Source: Acidobacteriota bacterium (GTDB lineage Bacteria; Acidobacteriota; Blastocatellia; Pyrinomonadales; Pyrinomonadaceae). Taken from it: 64,000 nt of DNA. A model generated the notes under the pieces. The model was not told where the DNA came from. It saw only the letters and a program-made list of their open reading frames with translations, and did not search any database. Shown here piece after piece: positions 24,538-33,760 of the stretch. The stretch spans positions 124,001-188,000 of the forward strand of contig JAEWFC010000015.1 in assembly GCA_023389035.1 (NCBI GenBank), given 5' to 3'. Each line of letters starts with the position of its first letter. The first letter of the stretch is position 1. Both the position numbers and the translations under genes were made by a program.

Positions 24538-26430
24538 ATGAGCCGACGCATTGTAGACAGTTATAGAAAGAAGCTTTCCGTTGAAGAGGGCTACGTAGTG
24601 AAGCACGGTACCGCCCTGCGGATCGCCCTTTGTTACCCGAATTCGCATTCGATCGGCATGGCGAATCTCGGACTGCATACGATGTACGAGCTCTTTAACA
24701 GCATTCCGGACGTCTCGTGCGAACGAGTGTTTCTGCCAGATGCCGACGAACTGAAGGAATACGAAAAGGCCCGCACGCCGCTGCTCTCGCTGGAAACGCA
24801 GACGCCGGTCCGGGATTTCGACGTCGTCGCCTTTTCGATATCGTTTGAGACCGATTATCTGAACATGGCCCGAATGCTGCAGCTTTCGGGAATTCCTGTT
24901 TTCGCGTCCGAAAGAAATCACTTCCATCCGCTCGTCGTCATGGGCGGTGCAGCGTCGTTCCTAAATCCCGAGCCGATCGCAGACTTTACGGACATCATCG
25001 CCGTCGGTGAAGGTGAGATACTGGCATTCCAGCTGACCGATGCGATCTTTGAAAACGAGACTAAGGACGAGATACTTCTCGCACTCGCACGCATCGGACG
25101 CGGTTTCTATGTGCCGTCGCTTTACGACGTTGTCTATAACGACGACGGAACGGTTTTCGATTACATTCCAACCCAACCCGGTGTGCCCAAACGCGTCGGC
25201 CGCGCACTTGCTGCCGTTAATCCGAAAGAAGGAACGCTTCGACGGGCTTTGAAACGCGGCGAGACTGAGCTCGCAGACTTCCTGCTGAGCCAGGATACCT
25301 TTTGCCCGTCGACCGCCATCTGGTCTCCCGGAGCCGAGATGGGCGACCGGCTGCTTGTAGAGATATCTCGCGGCTGCTCGCAAGGCTGCAGGTTTTGCTG
25401 GGCTGGATACAATTATTATCCGCCTCGTGTAGTTCCCGCGAAAGATATTCTCGCGAAGGCGGCCGAATGGCGCTCCAGGACCGACAAGATCGGCCTTGTA
25501 TCAACCGCCGTCTGTGACCATCCGGAGATCTCGACCATTCTTAGCGAACTGCGAGCGATGAATTTCCGTATCTCGGTTTCATCCCTGCGTCTAGACCAGA
25601 TCTCTGACGAGCTGCTCGACGCTCTCGTCGAATCTAACGATCAACAGATCGCGGTGGCTCCCGAAACCGGCTCTGACCGCCTGCGGCGCGTGATCAACAA
25701 AAATCTCACCAACGATGAGATCGTGGATATCTGCGGTTCTGTCTTTGACCGCGGAATGCTGACGATCAAGTTATACATCATGGTCGGGCTGCCGACCGAG
25801 ACCGAAGAGGATCTTGATGAGATAATTTTACTCGTGGAGCGGATCAAGAACCGGATGCTCGAAGCCGGCAAACGTTTTGGCCGTGCCGGTCGAATCATTC
25901 CATCGATAAACGGTTTTGTCCCGAAACCCAATACGCCACTGCAATGGGATGCGATCTGCGACGAACGAGAGCTGAAGAAGCGGATCAAGTATGTCTGTAA
26001 GGGTTTGGGCCGGATCCCGAACGTTGACGTTCGTTTCATGTCTGCGAGGATCGCTCATGAACAGGCGCTGTTCTCGTCGGGTGATCGAACGATCGCTAAA
26101 GTTATCGATGCCGCCGCTCGTATGAACGGCGATATCGACAAAGCATTGAAGCTCGCGGGCCTTGACCCGGCTTTTCACACTTCGCGTGACCGAAGCTACG
26201 ATGAATTTCTCCCATGGTCGATCGTCGATTCGGGACTATCTTTCGAATTTCTGAAAACGGAGCACGAAAAAGCACGGGCCTCGCTTTCGAGTCTCCCGTG
26301 CCCTGCGGTTGAAAAATGTACTACGTGCGGAGTATGTCCGAGCACGTGGCTTGCGGACGCTCCTCAATCCCTGATCCAGATACAGCCTGCCAAGGTTCGT
26401 GCGGCGATGACCGCCGCTGTTACTGCTTGA
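24538..26430 (+). CDS. B12-binding-domain radical SAM protein
   Basis: 630 aa from ATG 24538. Residues about 1-200 look like a cobalamin-binding Rossmann domain (RIALCYPNSHSIGMANLGL). The radical SAM cluster is C280, C284, C287 in ISRGCSQGCRFCWAG (C-x3-C-x2-C). A cysteine-rich tail CTTCGVCPST could hold another cluster or zinc. This resembles the TIGR03960 family often linked to DUF2344 and RNase G genes; no DUF2344 is adjacent here. The reaction is unknown. Its 3' end overlaps the next convergent gene by 11 bp. Confidence 0.85.
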   Translation: MSRRIVDSYRKKLSVEEGYVVKHGTALRIALCYPNSHSIGMANLGLHTMYELFNSIPDVSCERVFLPDADELKEYEKARTPLLSLETQTPVRDFDVVAFSISFETDYLNMARMLQLSGIPVFASERNHFHPLVVMGGAASFLNPEPIADFTDIIAVGEGEILAFQLTDAIFENETKDEILLALARIGRGFYVPSLYDVVYNDDGTVFDYIPTQPGVPKRVGRALAAVNPKEGTLRRALKRGETELADFLLSQDTFCPSTAIWSPGAEMGDRLLVEISRGCSQGCRFCWAGYNYYPPRVVPAKDILAKAAEWRSRTDKIGLVSTAVCDHPEISTILSELRAMNFRISVSSLRLDQISDELLDALVESNDQQIAVAPETGSDRLRRVINKNLTNDEIVDICGSVFDRGMLTIKLYIMVGLPTETEEDLDEIILLVERIKNRMLEAGKRFGRAGRIIPSINGFVPKPNTPLQWDAICDERELKKRIKYVCKGLGRIPNVDVRFMSARIAHEQALFSSGDRTIAKVIDAAARMNGDIDKALKLAGLDPAFHTSRDRSYDEFLPWSIVDSGLSFEFLKTEHEKARASLSSLPCPAVEKCTTCGVCPSTWLADAPQSLIQIQPAKVRAAMTAAVTA

Positions 26431-26827
26431 GCAGGTAGCCGGTCGGTGTCGCTCGGTGTTCGAAATGATAAGTGTAATCGTACAGACCGAACGGTAGGAT
26501 CCCTACCTGTTTTGTATACACGACGTGCGCGTTGACGACACCGTTCACCGGCTTTATCTCGACGAATGCTTCTGCCGGGACGTTATGGTCTACGGCTGCG
26601 CGCCGCACCGATGAGGTTACGACGTCGAGCGGTTTTACGTTGCCGGTCGCGGATATCCCTTTGACAACAGCGGTGTCCAATTCCTGCCGGAAACTCGCAC
26701 CTTCATAGGCAACGGGAATATAGTTCGCACCGGCATTCGCGATTACCGCGAGAACCAAGGCAGTGATCAAAAACTTAACGCCGGCGCTGCCGCGTTCGGA
26801 TGCACGTTCGATACTAAGATTGTTCAT
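26420..26827 (-). CDS. Single-pass membrane protein, DUF4845-like
   Basis: 135 aa. ATG 26827 is chosen because GAGGAG lies 7 bp upstream. Basic N-terminus, one membrane segment (GVKFLITALVLAVIANAGANY), then a compact extracytoplasmic domain. The arrangement, short and pseudopilin-like at the N-terminus, recalls DUF4845 proteins but the match is weak. It lies 25 bp downstream of aroB on the same strand. Function unknown. Confidence 0.65.
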   Translation of the reverse strand: MNNLSIERASERGSAGVKFLITALVLAVIANAGANYIPVAYEGASFRQELDTAVVKGISATGNVKPLDVVTSSVRRAAVDHNVPAEAFVEIKPVNGVVNAHVVYTKQVGILPFGLYDYTYHFEHRATPTGYLLKQ

Positions 26828-26852
26828 TTGTGTACTCCTCAATTAAGGCGAC

Positions 26853-27971
26853 TTAGGAGTTTCTTGCGTGAACGAACCGTTTCATAACGCTAAGAAGCAG
26901 TTTCGATGAGATCTTGCTTTGTGGAATGATCACCGGCTCACCGATGTTTCGAAAGAGAATCCATTGCAATTCGCCGGAAACGACCTTCTTGTCGTGCCGG
27001 AATGCGTTTAACAGTTCTTCGGCCGGGATGTGCTCGATCGGCGGTAGCTTCCCTACCCGATGAACAACATCGTATAACAACCTTACAACATCGCTATCGA
27101 TCAGTTCAAGCTTTTTTGATAACTCTGCGGCGAAAAGCAATCCGTAACCGACCGCCTCCCCGTGCTTTAAGTACCGGTAATGAGTCGCTCTTTCTAAGGC
27201 GTGAGCGAAAGTATGACCAAGATTCAACGTTTTACGCGAAAGCGGGCCCAGCGATTCGACGCTTTCGAATTCGTCACCGCTAACGATCGACGCCTTGAAC
27301 CGTACCTGATCGGCAAGAAAAGCTGCGAATTCATCGGACTTAATATCACGTTCCGTGACAACCGCGACAGTCCGTGAAAGCAATCTGGTGCCTGAAAGCA
27401 CGCCGTGCTTAATTGACTCAAATAGTCCCGCATTAAATTCACGTCTAGGGAGTGTACGCAGCGTGTCAGTGTCGAGCAACACCGCTGACGGTTGATGAAA
27501 CGCTCCGACGAGATTCTTCCCCATTCGAGTATTGATACCGGTCTTGCCCCCGACGGACGAGTCGATCATTGCGAGCAGTGTCGTCGGTATCTGGATAAAT
27601 GGAACTCCCCGAAGATGCACAGCTGCCGCAAAGCCTGCAAGATCGCCAACGACGCCACCGCCGAGGGCAATTACGCTATCGGACCGCGTAAATTTATACT
27701 GACTTAGAAACTGGAGCGTTCGATCCAGCGTTCTTAGACTCTTGAACCGCTCCCCATCGCCGATCAGATGCACTTCAGAGTCGACGCCAAGTCGATCTAG
27801 GCATGCCTGAAGGTCGGCACCGTACAGGCCGAATACACGCTTGTTTGAAACTATTGCAGCACGGCCGTTGATCTCAAAAGGCCAATTTGCAGCCTCGTTC
27901 AAAAAGCCGCCGCCGATATGGATGTTGTAACTTGAGGCCGACCGCTTTAGGCGGACCTTTACGATGGTCAT
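26853..27971 (-). CDS. aroB: 3-dehydroquinate synthase
   Basis: 372 aa, second step of the shikimate pathway (DAHP to 3-dehydroquinate, NAD+ and a divalent metal). ALGGGVVGDLAGFAAAVHLR near residues 101-120 is the nucleotide-binding signature; QIPTTLLAMIDSSVGGKTG near 126-144 contacts substrate. Metal ligands are the glutamate in GLFESIKHG, the histidine in NLGHTFAHALE and that in LKHGEAVGYG. It lies 3 bp after glmM, in one operon. Confidence 0.96.
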   Translation of the reverse strand: MTIVKVRLKRSASSYNIHIGGGFLNEAANWPFEINGRAAIVSNKRVFGLYGADLQACLDRLGVDSEVHLIGDGERFKSLRTLDRTLQFLSQYKFTRSDSVIALGGGVVGDLAGFAAAVHLRGVPFIQIPTTLLAMIDSSVGGKTGINTRMGKNLVGAFHQPSAVLLDTDTLRTLPRREFNAGLFESIKHGVLSGTRLLSRTVAVVTERDIKSDEFAAFLADQVRFKASIVSGDEFESVESLGPLSRKTLNLGHTFAHALERATHYRYLKHGEAVGYGLLFAAELSKKLELIDSDVVRLLYDVVHRVGKLPPIEHIPAEELLNAFRHDKKVVSGELQWILFRNIGEPVIIPQSKISSKLLLSVMKRFVHARNS

Positions 27972-27974
27972 CGT

Positions 27975-29321
27975 TTATGACAGCGAGCGTTCAATGACAG
28001 TTGCCAGACGTCGTGCCTGTTCGGAGATCGTGGCGTGATCCGGCCCTTCTATCATTATCCGGGCAAGGTTCTCCGTGCCTGAGTATCGAAGCAGGAGCCG
28101 GCCCGAGCCGTCCAGTTCCTTTTCGACCGCGCTTGATTCCTTAAGGATCTCGGAGACCTGTTCGAACGGCCGTTTTTCCTTGACCCGTACGTTGAGAAGT
28201 ATCTGAGGAAATGCGGTAAAACCCTCGGCAAGCTGCGAGAATGCAGCTCGACGCTCGCTCATGGTTTCGAGCATCATTAATGCGGTGACCATTCCATCGC
28301 CAACCAGGCTTCGCTCGGGAAATATTATGTGGCCTGATTGCTCCCCGCCGATCTCGGACCCGCTTCCCAAAAGCTCTTCTAAAACATACTTGTCGCCGAC
28401 CGCGGCCCGAAGCAGTTTGACGCCTCGCGACTGAAAGGCGAGTTCGAGCCCAATATTGCTCATTACGGTGGCGACGACGGTCCTGTTCTTTAGCTTTCCA
28501 TGGTCGAGCAAATGACCTCCGAGCGCCCACATCGTTGCGTCACCATCGACGATAGCGCCACTTTCATCAACGAACAGGGCGCGGTCGGCGTCGCCGTCAA
28601 AGGCGATACCAGCATCGGCGGTATGTTCCAGCACCTTGGCCTTTAGTCCGTCCAAATGCAGCGACCCGCAATTATGATTTATGTTTCGGCCGTCAGGACT
28701 GAAGTTTATCGCGACAACTTCAGCACCGGTGCGTGCGAAGAGATCCGGAGCGATCGGGGAAGCGGCGCCATTGGCACAATCGATGACCAACTTCTTGCCA
28801 TTGAGGTTCAGGTTCTGGAACGATTTCCAAATATGGTCAACGTATTCCCGTTGAAATGCTTCCGGCGACACGCTGTTACTATCGCGAACCGGAGAGCTTC
28901 CGGCCGCTGACGATCCTGCCTCAACATCGCGTTCGATACGGTTTTCTATCTCTCTGGAGGCCTTTTTTCCGTTGGGCATGAATATCTTGATGCCGTTGTC
29001 TTCGTAGGGATTGTGCGAGGCACTGATCACGACACCTGCATCGAAACCGCTATGTCCTGTCAAAAAAGCGACTCCCGGAGTTGTGATCACTCCGGCAGAT
29101 AGGCATTCCGCTCGGAACGACATCGCACCACGGCAAAATGCCTCTTCGATCGACGCTCCCGACTCGCGTGTGTCCCTCCCGACAATTATCCGAGGCTGTC
29201 TGTTGAGAGATTCGTTTAATAAACGGGCGATCGACGATCCGATCACTGAGACCGTAGAGCTGTCCAAGGGAAAATTCCCGGCTAATCCGCGAATACCGTC
29301 GGTTCCAAAAAGCTTGTTCAT
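27975..29321 (-). CDS. glmM: Phosphoglucosamine mutase
   Basis: 448 aa. Converts glucosamine-6-P to glucosamine-1-P for peptidoglycan and LPS precursors. LFGTDGIRGLAG opens the protein, ISASHNPYEDNGIKIF near residues 98-113 carries the phosphoserine, FDGDADR near 239 binds magnesium, and LRYSGTENLARIM near the C-terminus binds sugar phosphate. Length and order are normal. First gene of the glmM-aroB run. Confidence 0.95.
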   Translation of the reverse strand: MNKLFGTDGIRGLAGNFPLDSSTVSVIGSSIARLLNESLNRQPRIIVGRDTRESGASIEEAFCRGAMSFRAECLSAGVITTPGVAFLTGHSGFDAGVVISASHNPYEDNGIKIFMPNGKKASREIENRIERDVEAGSSAAGSSPVRDSNSVSPEAFQREYVDHIWKSFQNLNLNGKKLVIDCANGAASPIAPDLFARTGAEVVAINFSPDGRNINHNCGSLHLDGLKAKVLEHTADAGIAFDGDADRALFVDESGAIVDGDATMWALGGHLLDHGKLKNRTVVATVMSNIGLELAFQSRGVKLLRAAVGDKYVLEELLGSGSEIGGEQSGHIIFPERSLVGDGMVTALMMLETMSERRAAFSQLAEGFTAFPQILLNVRVKEKRPFEQVSEILKESSAVEKELDGSGRLLLRYSGTENLARIMIEGPDHATISEQARRLATVIERSLS

Positions 29322-29529
29322 ATAAAAACCGCGAAGTTATTTATATCGTAAATTATGTCGGTCGGGGAAACGCCGCGAACGAAAACCGTTCGTTGTGGCT
29401 GCCATCACCTTTTCAAATAGGTTTGACAACTTACAGGCTAATAAGCGAATCTTAGAACAGCGAGGGCATTCATACCCTTGATTGTGTTCACCAACATCCA
29501 TATACATTTCTCCTCTTGAATTGAAGATT

Positions 29530-30846
29530 ATGAACAGAGCAGTTTTCTGTATTGCGGTTTCGTTTGCGGCGGTTATCTCAGCCTCGGCACAAGTTGAGGT
29601 TCCTGCGTCGAGATCGCATGAGGTCGTTCTGACCGATAACAGTCCCAAGGCGGTCCCGCAGCCATCAAGAACACCGATCATTGTTGGTCAAAAACCCTCC
29701 GCCGCCGAATCGCCTGGTGACGCTCCAGTAAAAGAGGTCGTCGTAGGCCAGCCGGCTGGCGAACAAGACGCGAAACCGCTCGCTCCCGTTTCAACCGCGG
29801 TTCGCCCGAGAGAAGTAACCGGCGGCGTCGCAAGCTTTCGATCGATCAAGGCGATGATCGCTGACGCTAAGCGCCAAATGCAGTCACGTCCGATCACGAT
29901 CGCATCGACGGGAAGTGTTTATCCGGGACTTGAGGTCGTACGGGTCGCATTCTCAAATTCGAGGACCGGCGACATCGATTACGTGACGCTCGAAAAGGCG
30001 GCATTTCTGTCCACCGTCAGCGATAAGGCAGTTACTTCAAACGGCGGAACACAGGTGCTTGTCCGGACGATCCGGGGAAATGGCGTAAACACTCCCGTTA
30101 CCATCGTCGAGCCGGACGGAACGACTCACCTTCCCTTGATCGTGCAATATCCGCGTGTCACGAACAAGATCTATGAGGAGACCGCGTATTACGTTTCGAC
30201 CCATCCCGGGCTAGTGACGCCCGAGGTCGTCGGTGCCGGACGGCTTTACGTTCGAAACGTGCTCGACCTGGCACGAGAGAATCTTCGGGAAAAAGGCATC
30301 AAGATAGACCCAAAGGTCGTTGACGTCGCCGAGCGGCTCGCGGCTGTCGAACATGTCGATCACTTGCGATTCAAAACTGAGCCTCATAACAAGATCTACG
30401 ACGACGTTTACACGCTTTTTGCCTTGAATGAAGGCGATACCTATCGATACGCCGTGAGTTCGGCCGGAGCAGGCGGAATGGTGCAGATGATCCCATCGAC
30501 CTACCGCATGGTTCGGTCGTGGCATCCGAATGTTGGACTAATGGCGGATTTCGTTGAAGGGATGCGTAATCACGTGAACGCCTCGCAGGCGATGCTGCTT
30601 TACATGCAGCGGACATGGGATGACCTGCTAAAAAGCCCCACGGTAAATAGTGCGATCCTGAGCGGATACGCGAACCAAAAGCAGCTTCTCGCCGCAGGTT
30701 ATAATTCGAACCCCGCGAGGCTTCCCGGTTATATATCGCGTGCAGGCGAAGGTTGGACGAACCTCATCCCCCGCGAAACAAAGATCTATCTGCAGATCTA
30801 CGAATCGGTTGAGCGAAACGTCCCGATGACCCCGAGGGCTCGTTAG
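29530..30846 (+). CDS. Exported lytic transglycosylase-like protein
   Basis: 438 aa from ATG 29530. Signal peptide FCIAVSFAAVISASAQ, a proline-rich linker to about residue 85, an unassigned domain, and a C-terminal lysozyme-like domain. NEGDTYRYAVSSAGAGGMVQ followed by MIPSTY aligns with the SLT pattern E-S-x-F-x-P-x-A-x-S-x-x-G-A-x-G-x-M-Q-x-M-P, giving E301 as the catalytic acid. The YNSNPARLPGY segment matches AYNAGP of the family. It would cleave peptidoglycan in the periplasm. A bidirectional terminator follows. Confidence 0.78.
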   Translation: MNRAVFCIAVSFAAVISASAQVEVPASRSHEVVLTDNSPKAVPQPSRTPIIVGQKPSAAESPGDAPVKEVVVGQPAGEQDAKPLAPVSTAVRPREVTGGVASFRSIKAMIADAKRQMQSRPITIASTGSVYPGLEVVRVAFSNSRTGDIDYVTLEKAAFLSTVSDKAVTSNGGTQVLVRTIRGNGVNTPVTIVEPDGTTHLPLIVQYPRVTNKIYEETAYYVSTHPGLVTPEVVGAGRLYVRNVLDLARENLREKGIKIDPKVVDVAERLAAVEHVDHLRFKTEPHNKIYDDVYTLFALNEGDTYRYAVSSAGAGGMVQMIPSTYRMVRSWHPNVGLMADFVEGMRNHVNASQAMLLYMQRTWDDLLKSPTVNSAILSGYANQKQLLAAGYNSNPARLPGYISRAGEGWTNLIPRETKIYLQIYESVERNVPMTPRAR

Positions 30847-30871
30847 ATCTTTTCCGATCAAGTGTCAAAAA

Positions 30872-30899
30872 CGTCGCCGCATCCCGGCGGCGTTTTTTC
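30872..30899. terminator. Bidirectional intrinsic terminator
   Basis: Nine-bp stem ACGTCGCCG/CGGCGGCGT with a 5-nt loop; six T follow on the + strand and five T on the minus strand. It serves the transglycosylase gene and the convergent CYTH-like gene. Confidence 0.85.
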
Positions 30900-31413
30900 A
30901 TTCTACGGCTGAAAAAACCTCTTCTGAAGTCGTGTCGACAAGCACTTCGTCACGGAATTGTGGGTATTCAGAAATGTCCAGATATTCACTGCTCGGCGGT
31001 GTGAACGATCTGGCGGCGTCGTGACTCGGAAAAGAAAATGCCGCCCTGACCAAGCCTTTCAATTGCCCTAAATAGATGTCCAGATCGAACGCGTCCCCCA
31101 TCACCTCGCTTCGATAGCGGTTCTTCCTGATCTCTCGGCCCTCAAATGTGCTGAACTGAGCATATTCCTCTTCAGCGAGTTCGATCTCGGTCGTCATGAG
31201 CTCAGTGTTCGAGTTCAAACTTGCCCATATCCGCTGCTGAAGATATCGTTCCCGCCTACTGTCGCCCGGGACACGCAGCGTGCGTAGACGCAGTCTGGTA
31301 TTGAAGATGTAGTTATCCAATATCTGCACGTGACGGTCCGCGGGTGACAATGATGTCGGGACGGTTCGGAGCATGAAATAGCGGTAAAACTCAGTGTGGT
31401 CCGTTTTGTTCAT
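30898..31413 (-). CDS. CYTH-like domain protein
   Basis: 171 aa from ATG 31413, with GGAG about 8 bp upstream; a TTG at 31449 is less likely. The N-terminal region RYFMLRTVP is followed by ILDNYIFNTRLRLRTLR, TTEIELAEEEY and GREIRKNRY. This resembles the alternating charged strands of CYTH triphosphate-tunnel enzymes (thiamine triphosphatase or adenylate cyclase class IV type), which act on tri- or polyphosphates with a metal. The usual N-terminal ExExK motif is not visible, so activity is doubtful. The family call is an inference by eye. Confidence 0.55.
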   Translation of the reverse strand: MNKTDHTEFYRYFMLRTVPTSLSPADRHVQILDNYIFNTRLRLRTLRVPGDSRRERYLQQRIWASLNSNTELMTTEIELAEEEYAQFSTFEGREIRKNRYRSEVMGDAFDLDIYLGQLKGLVRAAFSFPSHDAARSFTPPSSEYLDISEYPQFRDEVLVDTTSEEVFSAVE

Positions 31414-31472
31414 CGTGGCTCCATTCTTTATACTTATCGCTTTGACCAACTTATAAAGACAGGAATTCAGTT

Positions 31473-32000
31473 ATGAAATATTACATCACATTCTTAGCGG
31501 TAGTGATCTCGGTAGCGATGGCAGCTTGCGGCGGCGAGGCTCCGGCCAACTCGACGAATACCACGGCGGCTCCGTCGAACACGAACGTGGCTGCGTCCAA
31601 TACCAATAGCCTTGAGGGCGTTCGCCGTCCCGAAGCACCGACTACCAACGATGCACCGACACTCGGCCCGGTGGTCAAATCGTTCTACGACGCTCTGAAG
31701 CGAAATGACGACGCGGCGGTTCGCGCATCGCTGACTCGAGAACAGTTGAAAGGGATAGATGCTGACATGCAAGAAGAGAACCGGACCGACATCGCGGCAT
31801 TCCTGGCAGAGTTCGAGACCCTTAGCGACGCTCCGATCGAGGTCAGAAACGAACAGATCCAAGGAGATCGCGGTGTCGCCGAGGCAAAAGGCGGAACTTA
31901 TGCGAACTGGACACCGCTAGGCTTTCGTCTTGAGGACGGTAAATGGAAACTGTCAGGTGAAAACCCCGACATCAAACCAGTCGCCCCGTCCAAACCATGA
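31473..32000 (+). CDS. Lipoprotein with a C-terminal NTF2-like (DUF4878-type) domain
   Basis: 175 aa. Signal and lipobox VAMAAC give a lipidated cysteine near residue 19, followed by an Asn/Thr/Ser/Ala-rich linker (residues 25-45). The C-terminal domain (VVKSFYDALKRNDDAAVRA ... GFRLEDGKWKLSGE) has the cone-shaped NTF2-like pattern seen in small bacterial lipoproteins. Cell-envelope location is expected; function unknown. A terminator follows. Confidence 0.78.
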   Translation: MKYYITFLAVVISVAMAACGGEAPANSTNTTAAPSNTNVAASNTNSLEGVRRPEAPTTNDAPTLGPVVKSFYDALKRNDDAAVRASLTREQLKGIDADMQEENRTDIAAFLAEFETLSDAPIEVRNEQIQGDRGVAEAKGGTYANWTPLGFRLEDGKWKLSGENPDIKPVAPSKP

Positions 32001-32024
32001 TCTAACTATTGAAATGCGTTAAGT

Positions 32025-32057
32025 AGGCCGTCTGACAAAAAAGGCGGCCTTTTTTCT
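32025..32057 (+). terminator. Intrinsic terminator after the lipoprotein gene
   Basis: Stem AGGCCGTC/GGCGGCCT (32025-32032 with 32043-32050) with a 10-nt A-rich loop and a TTTTTTCTTT tail, 24 bp after the stop. Confidence 0.85.
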
Positions 32058-32090
32058 TTGCCGCCGCTAGTCAGCGAATCTTCTTTTTTT

Positions 32091-32279
32091 GTTGCGTGAC
32101 TTCGGACTTTTGTTAGCAGACTTTCTCATTTTGTTGCGTGACTTTTCTGTTTTGTCACGTAACATTTCGATTTTGTTACGAGACTTTTCTGTTTTGTCAC
32201 GTAACATTTCGATTCTGTTGCGAGACTTTTTTAGTTTGTCTCGTAATATTTCGCTGTAATTATGTAACTTTGGTTGTTT
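32091..32279. repeat. Nine tandem 21-bp units with a near-palindromic 10-bp box
   Basis: Units begin at 32091, 32112, 32133, 32154, 32175, 32196, 32217, 32238 and 32259, each exactly 21 bp. Each of the first eight opens with a box close to GTYRCGWRAC, degenerating in units 2, 8 and 9. Odd units read GTTGCGTGAC or GTTACGAGAC; even units read GTCACGTAAC, nearly the reverse complement. Between boxes lies T-rich sequence. The array sits between two convergent genes, downstream of both. The 32001-32416 gap has no gene that I can support. Confidence 0.85.
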
Positions 32280-32365
32280 TTTAAGAATTAATTCAGCAGA
32301 TTTCAGTTGTCGATCCGTCGGGCTGTAGCCAAGACCGGTTGCACACCAGTTACTTACAAAAAAAT

Positions 32366-32393
32366 GGCTGTCCGGAAAATTTTCCGAACAGCC
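32366..32393 (-). terminator. Intrinsic terminator of the acyl-CoA dehydrogenase gene
   Basis: On the minus strand GGCTGTTCGGAAAA pairs with TTTTCCGGACAGCC (one mismatch-like G-T) and is followed by ATTTTTTT, 24 bp after the stop. Confidence 0.88.
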
Positions 32394-32416
32394 TCTTCTT
32401 TCATGGATAGTATGGG

Positions 32417-33640
32417 TTAGCCGGCGGCCTTAGCTTCGCCTGACTGGTACGGAGGGAGAATAACTCGAGCGGCCTTTTCTTTCTTCAGCCCCAAAGCCCA
32501 GTCTGCCTGCATCAGCGTGTGAATATCGCGGGTGCCCTCGTATATAACGGCGGCCTTGCAGTTACGCAGGTAACGTTCGACCGGATAGTCATTCGTGTAT
32601 CCATTCGCCCCATGGATCTCGATGGCCATTGACGCTGCCTTTTCCGAACGTGTCGTGGCTTGCCACTTTGCTAGACTTGCGGCCTTTGCAGACGGCTTAC
32701 CCTCGTTTTTCAGGTAACCGCACTTCAGCCACAGGAGATGCGACATCTCATAGTCAGCCTGCATATCTGCGATCTTCTGTTTTACCAGCTGGAAATTTGC
32801 GATCGTCTGGCCCTGCACCTCGCGCGTGTTCGCATACGCTACAGAGGCATCGCGAGACGCTCGTATCACGCCGGTTGCCCCTGAGGCTACGGTGTAGCGT
32901 CCGTTCTCAAGCGAGAACATCGCGATCTTAAAGCCTTCGCCTTCTTGACCCAGCATGTTGGCCGCAGGCACACGAACGTCCTGCAGCGAGAAATAGCCGG
33001 TGTTGCCCGCCTTAATGCCTAATTTGCCGTGCAGCGTGCCGCTTGAAAACCCCGGCATCGTCCGCTCGACGATAAAGCACGAGATACCGCTATGGTCGCG
33101 TGCTTTCATCTTTTCAAGATCGGTCCAGCAGAAGAAGAGAAAGTGGTCAGCAATGTCCGCAAGCGAGATCCACATCTTTTCCCCGTTCAGTATCCAATCG
33201 TCGCCGTCGCGTTTAGCGTACGACTTCATCCCAACAACGTCTGATCCCGCATTGGGCTCGGTCAAACCGAATGTTGCAAGCTTCTCCCCCTTCGCCTGCG
33301 GGACGAGGTATTTCTGCTTTTGCTCCTCTGTTCCCCAGCTGTAAACGCTCAGCGAATTAAGCCCGACGTGAACCGACATTGCTACACGCAAAAAGGTGTC
33401 GCAGGCCTCGAGTTCCTCACAAACCAGGCCAAGCGAGACGTAATCGAAACCCGCTCCGCCATACTGTTCGGGAATACAAACGCCCAACAGGCCAAGCTCG
33501 GCCATCTTCTCAAATACCTTTGGTTCGAAATAAGCCTTCTCATCCCACTCTTTGATATACGGGGCAACCTCGCCTGCACAGAATTCGCGCACAGTGTTTT
33601 GCAGGGCGATCTGTTCTTCTGTCAATTCTAGTTCGATCAC
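32417..33640 (-). CDS. Acyl-CoA dehydrogenase
   Basis: 407 aa flavoenzyme that oxidises acyl-CoA to 2-enoyl-CoA, passing electrons to ETF. FGLTEPNAGSDV near residue 124 and WISLADIADHF near 157 contact FAD and substrate; the catalytic glutamate is in VIYEGTRDIH near residue 367. The ending GANGYTNDYPVERYLRN is typical. The DIHTL variant recalls glutaryl-CoA-type members, but substrate cannot be fixed. The start is GTG 33640 with GAGAGGA upstream. Confidence 0.92.
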   Translation of the reverse strand: MIELELTEEQIALQNTVREFCAGEVAPYIKEWDEKAYFEPKVFEKMAELGLLGVCIPEQYGGAGFDYVSLGLVCEELEACDTFLRVAMSVHVGLNSLSVYSWGTEEQKQKYLVPQAKGEKLATFGLTEPNAGSDVVGMKSYAKRDGDDWILNGEKMWISLADIADHFLFFCWTDLEKMKARDHSGISCFIVERTMPGFSSGTLHGKLGIKAGNTGYFSLQDVRVPAANMLGQEGEGFKIAMFSLENGRYTVASGATGVIRASRDASVAYANTREVQGQTIANFQLVKQKIADMQADYEMSHLLWLKCGYLKNEGKPSAKAASLAKWQATTRSEKAASMAIEIHGANGYTNDYPVERYLRNCKAAVIYEGTRDIHTLMQADWALGLKKEKAARVILPPYQSGEAKAAG

Positions 33641-33760
33641 GGCGGTAAATATCCTCTCTAATAGGGTTTATGTGTGTTAAAATCTGGATTCAACTACTCG
33701 ACCAAGCTTACCATTTTGTGCTCGAATCCGCGATTACCGAGCTCTTAAAGCAACTTATTT

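Noticed and set aside
29337..29681. Reverse frame of 114 codons at the glmM/transglycosylase boundary
   Set aside because: It lies antisense to the signal-peptide part of the transglycosylase gene and has no start signal.
32091..32279. CRISPR array
   Set aside because: The 21-bp units have no unique spacers of constant length and no cas genes are near; it is a plain tandem repeat.
32304..32350. tRNA-like GGGCTGTAGCCAAG segment
   Set aside because: It recalls a tRNA D-arm but no acceptor, anticodon or T-arm can be folded around it.
32067..32385. Lys/Arg-rich heptad-repeat protein on the minus strand
   Set aside because: The frame is open through the array and its flank, but no ATG, GTG or TTG start with a ribosome-binding site is found upstream, and it overlaps the acyl-CoA dehydrogenase terminator. 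Openness follows from the 21-bp period.
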